Shown here: one piece after another, positions 47,698 through 55,606 of the stretch | Layout of the letters: the number at the start of each line of letters is the position of its first letter | How positions within the stretch are numbered: the stretch's first letter is position 1 | NCBI RefSeq assembly: GCF_001293465.1 | Contig: NZ_JSYZ01000003.1 | Span: 64,131 to 128,130, forward strand | DNA: 64,000 bases | Origin: Pseudomonas asplenii | GTDB taxonomy: Bacteria; Pseudomonadota; Gammaproteobacteria; Pseudomonadales; Pseudomonadaceae | Reading direction: 5' to 3' | Notes under the pieces: model-generated | The model's database searches: none | Told to the model about the DNA's origin: nothing | The model's input: only the letters and a program-made list of their open reading frames with translations | Translations under genes and position numbers: made by a program

Positions 47698-48438
47698 ATG
47701 ACTCAGCACTCCCGAAAAGTGGCCATCGTCACCGGCGCCTCGCGGGGTATCGGCGCGGTGGTCGCCCGCCAGCTGGCTGCGCAGGGTTTTGCAGTGGCCA
47801 TCAACTATGCGAGCAGTGCCAGCGAGGCCTCGGCGCTGGTAGTGGAACTGCGCCAGGCCGGCCACCCGGCCATAGCGGTCAAGGCCGACGTGGGCAACTC
47901 TGCCGATGTCGCGCGGTTGTTCGATGAGGTCGAGTTGCAGTTGGGCAAGGTCGATGTGCTGGTCAACAACGCCGGCATCCTCAAGGTGCTGCCGCTGGCC
48001 GAGCACAGTGACGAGCTGTTCGAACAGACGTTCGCCATCAATACCCGCGGCACCTTCAACACCCTGCGCGAGGCGGCGAAGCGGATGAATGACGATGGGC
48101 GCATCGTCAACTTCTCCAGCAGTACCGTGGGGCTGAACCTGCCGGGGTACGCGGTGTACATCGCCAGCAAGGCGGCGGTGGAGTCGTTGACCCAGGTGTT
48201 CGCCAAGGAACTGCGTGGCCGGCGCATCACGGTGAATGCCGTGGCCCCGGGGCCGGTGGCGACCGAATTGTTCCTGCAGGGCAAGAGCGAGGAGCAGGTC
48301 CAGACCTTCGCGCGGATGCCGCCGCTGGAGCGCCTGGGCCAGCCGGAGGATATCGCCGAGGTGGTGTCGTTCCTGGTCGGCCCGGCGGCGGGCTGGGTCA
48401 ACGGGCAGGTGCTGCGGGCCAATGGTGGGTTGGTCTGA
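47698..48438 (+). CDS. Short-chain dehydrogenase/reductase (SDR)
   Basis: NAD(P)-dependent oxidoreductase of 246 residues. Rossmann motif TGASRGIG, structural NNAG, catalytic Ser in FSSSTVG and YxxxK in YAVYIASKAAVES. NYASSASEAS after the second strand favours NADPH. AGGAG precedes the ATG. Substrate unknown. With the divergent LysR gene and the downstream DoxX gene it forms a set often seen as quinone or aldehyde-detoxification clusters in pseudomonads (inference). Confidence 0.88.
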   Translation: MTQHSRKVAIVTGASRGIGAVVARQLAAQGFAVAINYASSASEASALVVELRQAGHPAIAVKADVGNSADVARLFDEVELQLGKVDVLVNNAGILKVLPLAEHSDELFEQTFAINTRGTFNTLREAAKRMNDDGRIVNFSSSTVGLNLPGYAVYIASKAAVESLTQVFAKELRGRRITVNAVAPGPVATELFLQGKSEEQVQTFARMPPLERLGQPEDIAEVVSFLVGPAAGWVNGQVLRANGGLV

Positions 48439-48536
48439 TCGTCCGCGCAGCTCCCGGGTGACCGACCGGTTCGCCGGCCGTTGCTTGGTGATGCGTGGGC
48501 CCCTCAGTGAAGGTTTGCCAGGATTGGAGCGCGATC

Positions 48537-48986
48537 ATGCCGTCTGTATTTTCCCCGTTGTTCAATGGCCGTCTCGAACCTATCGCCTACAGCCTGCTGC
48601 GGCTGTGTTTCGGCATCATCATGGTGACCCATGGGGTGCCGAAGCTGCTGGGTGAGGCCCATGGCTCCATGGCTGATCCGCTGGCGGCCTCGGCCAACCT
48701 GATCGGCAATGTTCTGCATTTGCCGGCGGCGGACACCCTGGCGTTGCTGGTGGCGCTGCTCGAAGGGGTGGGCGGCGCCTTGCTGGCGTTGGGGCTGGGC
48801 ACCCGCCTGCTGGCGGCGATGATGGCTGTGCAGATGGCGGTGATCAGCTACCTGCTGGGCCCGACCTGGCCGTGGATCGACCGGGGCATCGAGTACCCGG
48901 TGCTGATGTTGTTCCTGGCGGGCTACATTGTGTTCCGGGGGGCAGGACGCTATTCCCTGGATCACAGGCTGCACTGCCGGCGTTGA
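48537..48986 (+). CDS. DoxX-family membrane protein
   Basis: A 149-residue inner-membrane protein with four helices (LRLCFGIIMVTHGVPKL, LALLVALLEGVGGALLALGL, LLAAMMAVQMAVISYLLG, YPVLMLFLAGYIVF). DoxX/DoxD-like proteins are associated with thiosulfate-quinone oxidoreductase in archaea and with oxidative stress in bacteria. The role here is unknown. The ATG at 48537 has GGAG 7 bases upstream. It lies 98 bases after the SDR gene, probably in one transcript. Confidence 0.8.
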   Translation: MPSVFSPLFNGRLEPIAYSLLRLCFGIIMVTHGVPKLLGEAHGSMADPLAASANLIGNVLHLPAADTLALLVALLEGVGGALLALGLGTRLLAAMMAVQMAVISYLLGPTWPWIDRGIEYPVLMLFLAGYIVFRGAGRYSLDHRLHCRR

Positions 48987-49119
48987 GACGACCACGATCG
49001 ATCACGGCCTTCCCCGCGCGGGTATTGTCATGCACCCCGCGATCACGTTCATCGTCGGTGTGCCGGCCATCGCCATGGCCCTGTCCATGCTGCCGGACAA
49101 GGCCTGGGCGCCTGGCGGG

Positions 49120-51120
49120 TCAACGTACCAGGTGCAGGAACTGCATGTGCCGTTCGTACTGGTCGAGGATATCGTTGATGATCTGCTCCTTGCTGTAGCC
49201 CATCAGGTCATAGTCCTGGCTGCCCTCGCTCAGGTGCACCTCGGCGCGGTAGTAGCGGCGGTTGCGCAGGTCCCGCGAACCCAGGCCACCCAGGGCGAAG
49301 GAGGGCGTGAAGTAGCCGCGCATCTGCACCTGGTAGACGAACGGGTGCAGGTCGCCATGGCCGATCTCCAGGCTCACGCTGTCGTTGGCCGGGTCGGGCT
49401 GGGTGAGCACGTTCAGGCCCTTCTCGACGAACACCGCGGTGACCTCTTCGATCGCCGGCCGTGCGGTCTGATCGAGGAAACGGTACACCTCGTCCCGCGA
49501 TGGGAAGTGCACCGCCTGGCTCAGGCGCTGGCGCCAGCCGCCCCGGCCGCGACGTGCCTGCGAGACCGGCGCCAGCGAGTGCAGTTGGGCGATGCGTTTC
49601 TGCGACTCCAGGTAGAACGCCTTGTGCAGCCCCCACATCATCGACAGCAGGATCAGCGAGAACGGCAGCGAGGTCAGCACCACCGCCGATTTCAGCGCAT
49701 CGATGCTGCCGGAGAACAGCAGCGCGCTGGTGATCAGCGCGGTCATCGCGCCCCAGAACACCCGCAGCCATTTCGGTCCGTCCTCGTCGGCATGGCCGCC
49801 ACGGGCGGACAGCGTCGACAGCACCACGGTGCCGGAGTCGGCCGAGGTGACGAAGAACACGAAGCTGATGAACACCGTGACCGCGATCACCGTGCGGCTC
49901 CACGGGTAGGTTTCCAGCAGCAGGTACAGGGTGCGCGACGGATCGTCGATGGCCGACTGGCCGAGGGCGCTCATGCCGTGGTTGAGCACTTGCTCGATGG
50001 CGCTGTTGCCGAAGATCGACATCCACGCCAGGGTGAAGCCCAGCGGGATCAGCAGCACGCCGAAGACGAATTCGCGGATGGTCCGGCCGCGGGAAATCCG
50101 CGCGATGAACAGGCCCACGAACGGCGCCCAGGCAATCCACCAGGCCCAGTAGAATACGGTCCAGCCGCCGAGCCAGTCGCTGGGCTTGTCGTAGGCGTAG
50201 AGGTCGAAGCTCTTGGTCGGCAGCGCCCCGAGGTAGTCGCCGAGGTTCTGGATCAGGGTGTTGAGCAGGTGCTGGGTGGGCCCGGCGAACAGCACGAACA
50301 GCAGCAGCGCACAGGCTAGCAGCATGTTGATGTCGGACATCACCCGCACACCCTTGTCGACGCCGGCCACCGCGACGGCGATGGCCGCGCCCATCATCAG
50401 CACGATCAGCCCGACCTGGATCCACTGGGTATGCGAGATGCCGAACAGGTAGTCCAGCCCCGAGTTGAGGTGCAGCACGCCGAAGCCCATGTCGGCGCCG
50501 AGGCCGAACACCGTGGCGATGATGCCGAAGCCGTCCACCGCGTAGCCGATGGGGCCGTTGATGCGCTTGCCGATCAGCGGGTACAGCGCCGACCGCAGTG
50601 CCAGCGGCAGGTTGTGCCGGTAGGCGAAGTAGGCCAGGGCCATGCCGACGAAGGCGAACACGCCCCAGCCGTGCAGGCCCCAGTGCAGGAACAGGATCTG
50701 CATCGCCTGGCGCGCGGCGGCCGGCGTGCCCGCTTCGCCCTGGGGCGGCTGGAGCATGTGGGTGAGCGGCTCGGAGACGCAGAAGAAGAACAGGGTGATG
50801 CTGATCCCGGCGGCGAACAGCATGCCGGCCCAGGACAGGTAGCTGAACTCGGGTTCGTCGTGGTCGGCACCGAGCTTGATCCGGCCGTAGCCGGACAAGG
50901 CGGTGACCACCACGAAGACCAGGTACAGGGTCATCGCCAGCAGGTAGTACCAGCCGACGGTGTTGGCCGCCCAGTTCTGCGCGGCCAACAGCCACTGGCC
51001 GGCGGCTTCGGGCTGGCTGATGACCAGCAGGCCGAACAGCAGGATGAAGGTCGCGGCGAAGTAGAAAACGGGCGGGTTCATGCGGATCAGGCCGCTGGTT
51101 GCGGTCGTGGAGGTACTCAT
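49120..51120 (-). CDS. betT: BCCT-family choline transporter BetT
   Basis: Sodium- or proton-coupled betaine/choline/carnitine-type importer of 666 residues with about 12 helices in the first 510. The conserved BCCT segment FYWAWWIAWAPFVGLFIARISRGRTIREF holds the Trp-rich substrate box. A cytosolic C-terminal domain of about 150 residues follows (RPAIEEVTAVFVEKGLNV ... NDILDQYERHMQFLHLVR), typical of osmotically regulated BetT. Choline is converted to glycine betaine by BetAB, not encoded here. The ATG at 51120 was chosen over a GTG at 51147. Confidence 0.9.
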   Translation of the reverse strand: MSTSTTATSGLIRMNPPVFYFAATFILLFGLLVISQPEAAGQWLLAAQNWAANTVGWYYLLAMTLYLVFVVVTALSGYGRIKLGADHDEPEFSYLSWAGMLFAAGISITLFFFCVSEPLTHMLQPPQGEAGTPAAARQAMQILFLHWGLHGWGVFAFVGMALAYFAYRHNLPLALRSALYPLIGKRINGPIGYAVDGFGIIATVFGLGADMGFGVLHLNSGLDYLFGISHTQWIQVGLIVLMMGAAIAVAVAGVDKGVRVMSDINMLLACALLLFVLFAGPTQHLLNTLIQNLGDYLGALPTKSFDLYAYDKPSDWLGGWTVFYWAWWIAWAPFVGLFIARISRGRTIREFVFGVLLIPLGFTLAWMSIFGNSAIEQVLNHGMSALGQSAIDDPSRTLYLLLETYPWSRTVIAVTVFISFVFFVTSADSGTVVLSTLSARGGHADEDGPKWLRVFWGAMTALITSALLFSGSIDALKSAVVLTSLPFSLILLSMMWGLHKAFYLESQKRIAQLHSLAPVSQARRGRGGWRQRLSQAVHFPSRDEVYRFLDQTARPAIEEVTAVFVEKGLNVLTQPDPANDSVSLEIGHGDLHPFVYQVQMRGYFTPSFALGGLGSRDLRNRRYYRAEVHLSEGSQDYDLMGYSKEQIINDILDQYERHMQFLHLVR

Positions 51121-51361
51121 GCGGCGGGTACCTCGAAGGGGTGGCACGTGGCTGGATATTTCGGACTCAGCAAAGGCAGGCCTCCTGTTGTGAGCGGGCA
51201 GCGAGCTGCCGGTTTAACTTGAACGAGCATTCAAGTTAAACATGAATCGGGTGTCTGGGACCAATCGCAGGGCTCGACGGTATTGTTCTGACAGTGCCTT
51301 TCAGCAAAGGTTGTAGGTAGTGATCGGTGGATTGAGCGGCTTCATTTGGTGGGGGCTGGAG

Positions 51362-51619
51362 TCTGATCGTTCCCACGGTCCCCGTGAGATGCCTCACAGC
51401 ACGCTCGCGTCCGCCCTGGTGACGCAGAGCGTCACGGGCTGCATTCCCACGCTGAGCGTGGGAACGATCGGCGAGGGCGTGAGAATGATCTGATCGTTCC
51501 CACGGTCCCCGTGGGAATGCCTCACAGGACGCTCCGCGTCCGCTCTGGTGATGCAGAGCGTCACGGGCTGCATTCCCACGCCGAGCGTGGGAACGATCGG
51601 CGTGGGGCGTGAGAATGAT
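51362..51619. repeat. Tandem 127-bp palindromic repeat, two copies
   Basis: Two copies (about 51362-51488 and 51489-51619), each starting TCTGATCGTTCCCACGGTCC and ending GTGAGAATGAT, each with inner inverted GCAGAGCGTCACGGGCTGC and GCGTGGGAACGATCGG parts. Same family as 15259 and 22819. The copies differ by scattered bases, so they are not a very recent duplication. Confidence 0.8.
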
Positions 51620-51628
51620 TGGAAAGCA

Positions 51629-51653
51629 AAAGGCCCGCTCGGAGGCGGGCCTT
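51629..51653 (-). terminator. Terminator of YcaC-like gene, copy 1
   Basis: AGGCCCGC / GCGGGCCT, 6-base loop, followed on the minus strand by TTTTGCTTTC. The same hairpin with one changed loop base ends copy 2 at 54708-54732. Confidence 0.8.
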
Positions 51654-51668
51654 GTGGTTCCGGGTGGA

Positions 51669-52295
51669 TTAACGGGCCGTCAGCGCCGCGTAGCTGTTCA
51701 TCAGGTTGCGGTAGTTGGGGATCCGCTGCGACAGCAGGTTGCCCAGGCCTTCGATGTCGTTGCGCCAGTCGCGGTGCAGCTCACAGGCCACCGAGAACCA
51801 GTTCATCATCTGTGCGCCAGCCTGGGTCATGCGGTTCCACGCGGCCTGCTGCACGGTGGTGTTGAAAGTGCCGGAAGCGTCGGTCACCACGAACACGTCG
51901 AAACCTTCAGCCAGTGCCGACAGCGTCGGGAACGCCACGCACACGTCGGTCACCACGCCAGCGATGACCAGCTGCTTGCGGCCGGTGGCCTTGATCGCCT
52001 TGACGAAATCCTCGTTGTCCCAGGCGTTGATCTGGCCGGGACGGGCGATGTACGGCGCATCCGGGAACATTTCCTTCAGCTCTGGAACCAGCGGGCCGTT
52101 CGGACCTTGCTCGAAGCTGGTGGTCAGCACGGTCGGCAGGTCGAAGAACTTGGCGAGGTCAGCCAACGCCAACACGTTGTTCTTGAACTCGTTCGGCGAG
52201 AAGTCCTGTACCAGGGAAATCAGGCCGGTCTGGTGGTCGACCAGCAGGACTACGGCGTCGTCTTTGTTCAGGCGGTTGTAGGTTGGCTTGCTCAT
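51669..52295 (-). CDS. YcaC-like isochorismatase-family hydrolase, copy 1
   Basis: A 208-residue cysteine hydrolase of the isochorismatase superfamily, YcaC group. Catalytic triad by family: Asp in LLVDHQTG, Lys in KATGRKQ, Cys in VTDVCVAFP. The physiological substrate of YcaC is unknown. Differs from copy 2 (54748-55374) at six residues, all conservative or near the surface (for example DLPTV against ELPTI). GGGGGAATCC region precedes the ATG. Both copies look intact. Confidence 0.9.
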   Translation of the reverse strand: MSKPTYNRLNKDDAVVLLVDHQTGLISLVQDFSPNEFKNNVLALADLAKFFDLPTVLTTSFEQGPNGPLVPELKEMFPDAPYIARPGQINAWDNEDFVKAIKATGRKQLVIAGVVTDVCVAFPTLSALAEGFDVFVVTDASGTFNTTVQQAAWNRMTQAGAQMMNWFSVACELHRDWRNDIEGLGNLLSQRIPNYRNLMNSYAALTAR

Positions 52296-52357
52296 GGGGG
52301 AATCCTTTTTCGTTTAAGTGGCTGGAAGCGGTGTCGTTCAACTTGTGACCAGATTAA

Positions 52358-52387
52358 TGAGCCGCCGAAAAAGGAAAAAGCGGCTCA
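52358..52387. promoter_or_regulatory. TGAGCCGC...GCGGCTCA dyad in ycaC promoter, copy 1
   Basis: Perfect 8-bp inverted repeat with a 14-base A-rich spacer, 63 bases upstream of the start. Conserved in copy 2 at 55437-55466. Likely operator. Confidence 0.5.
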
Positions 52388-52401
52388 AATCGGTTTGACT
52401 G

Positions 52402-52608
52402 TCACCCTGGAATGGACAGTCCGATCAAGGAATTGGTAGGTGAATTAACTAATGGTTCAATGATGCTGCCGAGGACATCATCGCTGCTCTCGCGGCGGCT
52501 GTCTGAGAGGCCGTGTTCGATCTTCAGGAAAACGAAGGAAGCAGCCGCGAGACGCGTTTCCACCATGAGCTTCTGTGTATCTGGCGGTGGCTCTTCCATC
52601 GGCATCAT
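52402..52608 (-). CDS. Doubtful 68-residue frame at cassette end
   Basis: An open frame beginning 7 bases after the nucleotidyltransferase stop (MMPMEEPPPDTQKLMVE...) and ending inside the repeated ycaC flank (last residues GLSIPG come from the repeat). There is no clear ribosome site. If real, its original 3' end was replaced at the 52418/52419 junction. Nothing recognised. Confidence 0.2.
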   Translation of the reverse strand: MMPMEEPPPDTQKLMVETRLAAASFVFLKIEHGLSDSRRESSDDVLGSIIEPLVNSPTNSLIGLSIPG

Positions 52609-52615
52609 GTGGCCA

Positions 52616-53392
52616 TCACGTTGCCGCCTGTTCTTGCACGAGCCCGAAGCTCTGCTCAAGGCGAGAGATGAGTTCGGCGAGGCTGCCTCTCAGCCCAATA
52701 TCTTTCAGATTCACCTCTTCCTTGGCCAGGCGCTCCAAAAACTCTTTCATGTCGGCCAGGATGATTTCGGTCAGCTCAATGGGCTCACCAGAGAGTAGGC
52801 CTGCCAATACCAAAACATCGTTACGATGCTTTCTGACGTTACGAGAGTCGATCTTTTCTCCCGTATCCTTGCGCTTTGACAGATCAAGCCAGGCCCGCGC
52901 CTTGAGTGGGATCAGCCGGTCAGCGCTGATATACGACAACTCATCATTCTGCTGGCGGCCATCCAACAAGAACTCGTAATAGGCATCGTCGAGCAAAATT
53001 GCGGACAAACTGGAGACTGACTCATCAGTTGGAATCGGTGTCAGCGTCGCGTTTTCCTCATGTTCGAGCCCCTCGGGAGTACGCGAGAATAACTCGATTT
53101 GTACCGGGTAAGACTCATCAGTCGGATGCTGGAAGCGGTAGAAGACTGGGCGCTCTCCACCCGCCTGCTTGATCTGGTACCCACCCGCCTTCACGAAGTC
53201 CCAGAAGCGGGCCACGAATGCGGTGTCCAAAGCCTCAATGATCAGAACAATATCGAGATCTTTTGTCGCTCTGAAATCGCGACCCGCATCATCCATTGTG
53301 AGAGCGGATGCGACGCCTCCAATCAGTACGTATTTGTCCTTGTACTCGCTGAAATGCTTACCGAACCGTTCTAGTCCTCTGACGATAGCCAT
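52616..53392 (-). CDS. AbiEii-like nucleotidyltransferase (putative toxin)
   Basis: A 258-residue protein of the minimal nucleotidyltransferase fold. Motif I is seen in VLIGGVASALTMDDAG followed by RATKDLDIVL (Gly-Gly plus DxD); the third acidic residue is probably Glu in VQIELFSR. ISADRLIPLKARAWLDL and RKHRNDVLVLAGLL match the later motifs of AbiEii/AbiGii toxins, which in type IV systems modify tRNA 3' ends. Overlaps the upstream gene by 22 bases, so coexpression is tight. Low GC. The closest alternative is a non-toxic nucleotidyltransferase of unknown role. Confidence 0.6.
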   Translation of the reverse strand: MAIVRGLERFGKHFSEYKDKYVLIGGVASALTMDDAGRDFRATKDLDIVLIIEALDTAFVARFWDFVKAGGYQIKQAGGERPVFYRFQHPTDESYPVQIELFSRTPEGLEHEENATLTPIPTDESVSSLSAILLDDAYYEFLLDGRQQNDELSYISADRLIPLKARAWLDLSKRKDTGEKIDSRNVRKHRNDVLVLAGLLSGEPIELTEIILADMKEFLERLAKEEVNLKDIGLRGSLAELISRLEQSFGLVQEQAAT

Positions 53393-54399
53393 GCAATCTG
53401 CTCCTTGAGTTCGTCCAGGGAGATCTGGATTCGTTCATCCGGGTTATCTTCCAGGCTCAGCAGCAAGGAAGCCTGGTCTGCAATGTTCTTATTCTTTGCC
53501 AAGCTGTTATAAGACCAGACTTCCACCCACGCAGACGTGTCATCGACTGAGTCGGTGATGCGCAAAGACCCATTCTCGATCAACTCCGCGAAGCATCGCC
53601 TGTTCATGCCGTATACTGGCTTAGTCGGCTCCGCCAACATCGTGTACTTCGCTAGGGCGGTTTCGCCCGCCAGGAACACACCTTCACCGAGTTGCAGCTT
53701 TGTATCAATTGCGACTTTTCGCCTGATAGGCGAGCTCATGTATCTCCGGGCGCGTCTGAATATCTCAAATGTGTTGCCATCAAAGGCATACAGGTTCTTG
53801 AAGCCTCTGGCTTTGACGACTTTCAACAGCTTTAGCGTCAGGAGCTGGTCTACCACCTTGGAAAGGGTTACACGGCTGTAGCGGAAGTCACCCATGATCG
53901 CATTGCTGGTGAAAAGCTGTTCACTGGACCACCCCTCGTACAAGCAGCCGAGCAGCATCGCTTGGGCTGCCGGCAGAAGCGCTTGAACCTCTTCTTCATC
54001 TCGACGCTGGCGCACCTTCTCTCGCAAGTCCATGGCCAGGGCCGGGATGAACATCTGATACCCAGGCTGGAGGAAATTGATTTGATGACTGATCAGGCTA
54101 CGGCGCTCATGAGGTGTCAGTGACTTCGTGACGTAGACAATCACCTCATCCGTAGCTTTCCGCACTTGGGTGATGTGCTTTTGCAGCGCAACGGCACCTG
54201 GGTATTCGTCCGATACTGGTAACAGCAGAAGCGTAGAGATCCAGTCCTTACCCACGTCTATCTGCATTTGAACAGGCTTGTACAAATCCAAGATATGGAA
54301 CGGAAGCTTAAGTCGCGCAGGCTTCAACTCGATCGGTAGCCCGAGTACCGACTCGACGTAGGCCTTTACATCATCCTTTAGGCTGGACATCTTTATCAT
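53371..54399 (-). CDS. Winged-helix protein, AbiEi-like partner (putative antitoxin)
   Basis: A 342-residue protein without signal or membrane segments. About residues 140-215 look like a winged helix (AIMGDFRYSRVTLSKVVDQL, LKLLKVVKARGFKNLYAF), followed by VFLAGETALAKYTMLAEPT, which recalls the AbiEi C-terminal segment. Start at 54399 overlaps the stop of the upstream frame (ATGA); Met4 at 54390, with AGGA upstream, is an equally good start. Directly upstream of the nucleotidyltransferase, the order of abiEi-abiEii operons, where the first gene is antitoxin and autorepressor. Homology is suggestive, not firm. Confidence 0.5.
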   Translation of the reverse strand: MIKMSSLKDDVKAYVESVLGLPIELKPARLKLPFHILDLYKPVQMQIDVGKDWISTLLLLPVSDEYPGAVALQKHITQVRKATDEVIVYVTKSLTPHERRSLISHQINFLQPGYQMFIPALAMDLREKVRQRRDEEEVQALLPAAQAMLLGCLYEGWSSEQLFTSNAIMGDFRYSRVTLSKVVDQLLTLKLLKVVKARGFKNLYAFDGNTFEIFRRARRYMSSPIRRKVAIDTKLQLGEGVFLAGETALAKYTMLAEPTKPVYGMNRRCFAELIENGSLRITDSVDDTSAWVEVWSYNSLAKNKNIADQASLLLSLEDNPDERIQISLDELKEQIAWLSSED

Positions 54400-54671
54400 C
54401 CTGTTAACCTTATTTTCAAACTGTAAATAAAGGTAGTTAACAAGTCAAAAAATAGATTTACAGATAGCGTTGTGCCGGTATCAAACAGGGTTCGCTTCAC
54501 AGCGGCGATGGAGGCTGTTTCCCTGAAGTCAGCTACTCCGCTGGTCTGAAGGCGTACCAGCAGCGTCGGCTCAATGGTTTGGAGCATAGCGTCATCCGTA
54601 CCAATCAGGACCTGACTCTGGTCGACCTTTAAACCAAGGCTCTGCGGCGGCTGAGCATCGAGGGTCAGCAC
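54396..54671 (-). pseudogene. ORF remnant truncated at the repeat junction
   Basis: A frame that from the GTG at 54671 reads 91 residues (VLTLDAQPPQSLGLKVDQSQ ... LTG). The frame has no stop upstream to the 54700/54701 junction and beyond it into the ycaC terminator, so the natural 5' end is probably missing. Its TGA overlaps the next start. The last 25 residues are hydrophobic. No family recognised. Either a decayed third gene of the operon or the 3' end of an unrelated gene. Confidence 0.35.
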
Positions 54672-54747
54672 TTGATAGTGTCCCGCCCTGAAAGGCGCTT
54701 GAAAGCAAAAGGCCCGCTCGAAGGCGGGCCTTGTGGTTCCGGGTGGA

Positions 54748-55374
54748 TTAACGGGTCGTCAGCGCCGCGTAGCTGTTCATCAGGTTGCGATAGTTCGGGA
54801 TCCGCTGCGACAGCAGGTTGCCCAGGCCTTCGATGTCGTTGCGCCAGTCGCGGTGCAGCTCACAGGCCAACGAGAACCAGTTCATCATCTGTGCGCCAGC
54901 CTGGGTCATGCGGTTCCACGCGGCCTGCTGCACGGTTTCGTTGAAAGTGCCGGAAGCGTCGGTCACCACGAACACGTCAAAACCTTCAGCCAGCGCCGAC
55001 AGCGTCGGGAACGCCACGCAAACGTCGGTCACCACGCCAGCGATGATCAGCTGCTTGCGGCCGGTGGCCTTGATCGCCTTGACGAAATCCTCGTTGTCCC
55101 AGGCGTTGATCTGGCCGGGACGGGCGATGTACGGCGCGTCCGGGAACATTTCCTTCAGCTCTGGAACCAGCGGGCCGTTCGGACCCTGCTCGAAGCTGGT
55201 GGTCAGGATGGTCGGCAGCTCGAAGAACTTGGCCAGGTCAGCCAACGCCAACACGTTGTTCTTGAACTCGTTCGGCGAGAAGTCCTGCACCAGGGAAATC
55301 AGGCCGGTCTGGTGATCGACCAGCAGGACTACGGCGTCGTCTTTGTTCAGGCGGTTGTAGGTTGGCTTGCTCAT
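54748..55374 (-). CDS. YcaC-like isochorismatase-family hydrolase, copy 2
   Basis: Same 208-residue enzyme as copy 1, with the triad regions LLVDHQTG, KATGRKQ and VTDVCVAFP all intact and six substitutions. Start context and promoter are the same as in copy 1, so both should be expressed alike. Which copy is ancestral cannot be told from this window; the one facing epsC may be the original because typical chromosomal REP sequence adjoins it. Confidence 0.9.
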   Translation of the reverse strand: MSKPTYNRLNKDDAVVLLVDHQTGLISLVQDFSPNEFKNNVLALADLAKFFELPTILTTSFEQGPNGPLVPELKEMFPDAPYIARPGQINAWDNEDFVKAIKATGRKQLIIAGVVTDVCVAFPTLSALAEGFDVFVVTDASGTFNETVQQAAWNRMTQAGAQMMNWFSLACELHRDWRNDIEGLGNLLSQRIPNYRNLMNSYAALTTR

Positions 55375-55436
55375 GGGGGAATCCTTTTTCGTTTAAGTGG
55401 CTGGAAGCTGTGTCGTTCAACTTGTGACCAGATTAA

Positions 55437-55466
55437 TGAGCCGCCGAAAAAGGAAAAAGCGGCTCA
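55437..55466. promoter_or_regulatory. TGAGCCGC...GCGGCTCA dyad in ycaC promoter, copy 2
   Basis: Exact counterpart of the dyad at 52358-52387, offset by 3079 bases. Confidence 0.5.
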
Positions 55467-55514
55467 AATCGGTTTGACTGTCACTCAGGGATGGACAATT
55501 CAACACCGAACCTC

Positions 55515-55583
55515 GTGGGAGCGGGCTTGCCCGCGAAGCTTTGACGGCCTCAAGGACGCCTTCGCGGGCAAGCCCGCTCCCAC
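55515..55583. repeat. REP doublet (REPIN)
   Basis: GTGGGAGCGGGCTTGCCCGC plus GAAG (55515-55538) and its perfect inverse (55560-55583), 24-bp arms, 21-base loop. It lies just past the end of epsC and may end its transcript. Confidence 0.9.
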
Positions 55584-55606
55584 AATGGTCTGTGTCAATC
55601 GCCCTC

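Larger units (their letters stand above)
51121..51668. other. 548-base intergenic region upstream of betT
   Basis: No gene. An AT-containing stretch near 51210-51250 carries AACTTGAA...TTCAAGTT (inverted repeat AACTTGAACGAGCATTCAAGTT at 51217-51238), possibly the betT operator, close to the TetR-type BetI half-site pattern TTGAA..TTCAA. The right half holds the 127-bp tandem repeat and the ycaC terminator. Confidence 0.5.
51622..52418. repeat. Left 797-bp direct repeat (ycaC copy 1 with flanks)
   Basis: This segment is repeated at 54701-55497 in the same orientation without any insertion or deletion (constant offset 3079). It contains promoter, gene and terminator of the YcaC-like hydrolase. 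Similarity stops abruptly on both sides. The scattered substitutions show the two copies have diverged. Confidence 0.9.
52419..54700. mobile_element. AbiE-like cassette inserted between ycaC copies
   Basis: A 2282-base segment found between the two 797-bp direct repeats. Its GC content is visibly lower and its codon use differs from the neighbours. It carries a minus-strand operon: an ORF remnant, a winged-helix-type protein and a nucleotidyltransferase. No transposase, integrase or inverted ends are visible, so homologous integration at ycaC is the simplest origin. Confidence 0.7.
54701..55497. repeat. Right 797-bp direct repeat (ycaC copy 2 with flanks)
   Basis: Second copy of the segment at 51622-52418, colinear with no gaps, carrying terminator, gene and promoter dyad. 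It is followed by a REP doublet shared with the normal chromosomal surroundings. Confidence 0.9.

Noticed and set aside
48928..50319. Long plus-strand open frame opposite betT
   Set aside because: It is antisense to the well-supported BCCT transporter and has Ala/Arg/His/Gln-rich composition typical of GC-rich shadow frames.
51362..51619. Possible CRISPR-like array because of tandem repeats
   Set aside because: Only two units of about 127 bp with no short repeats or unique spacers; they are palindromic intergenic elements.
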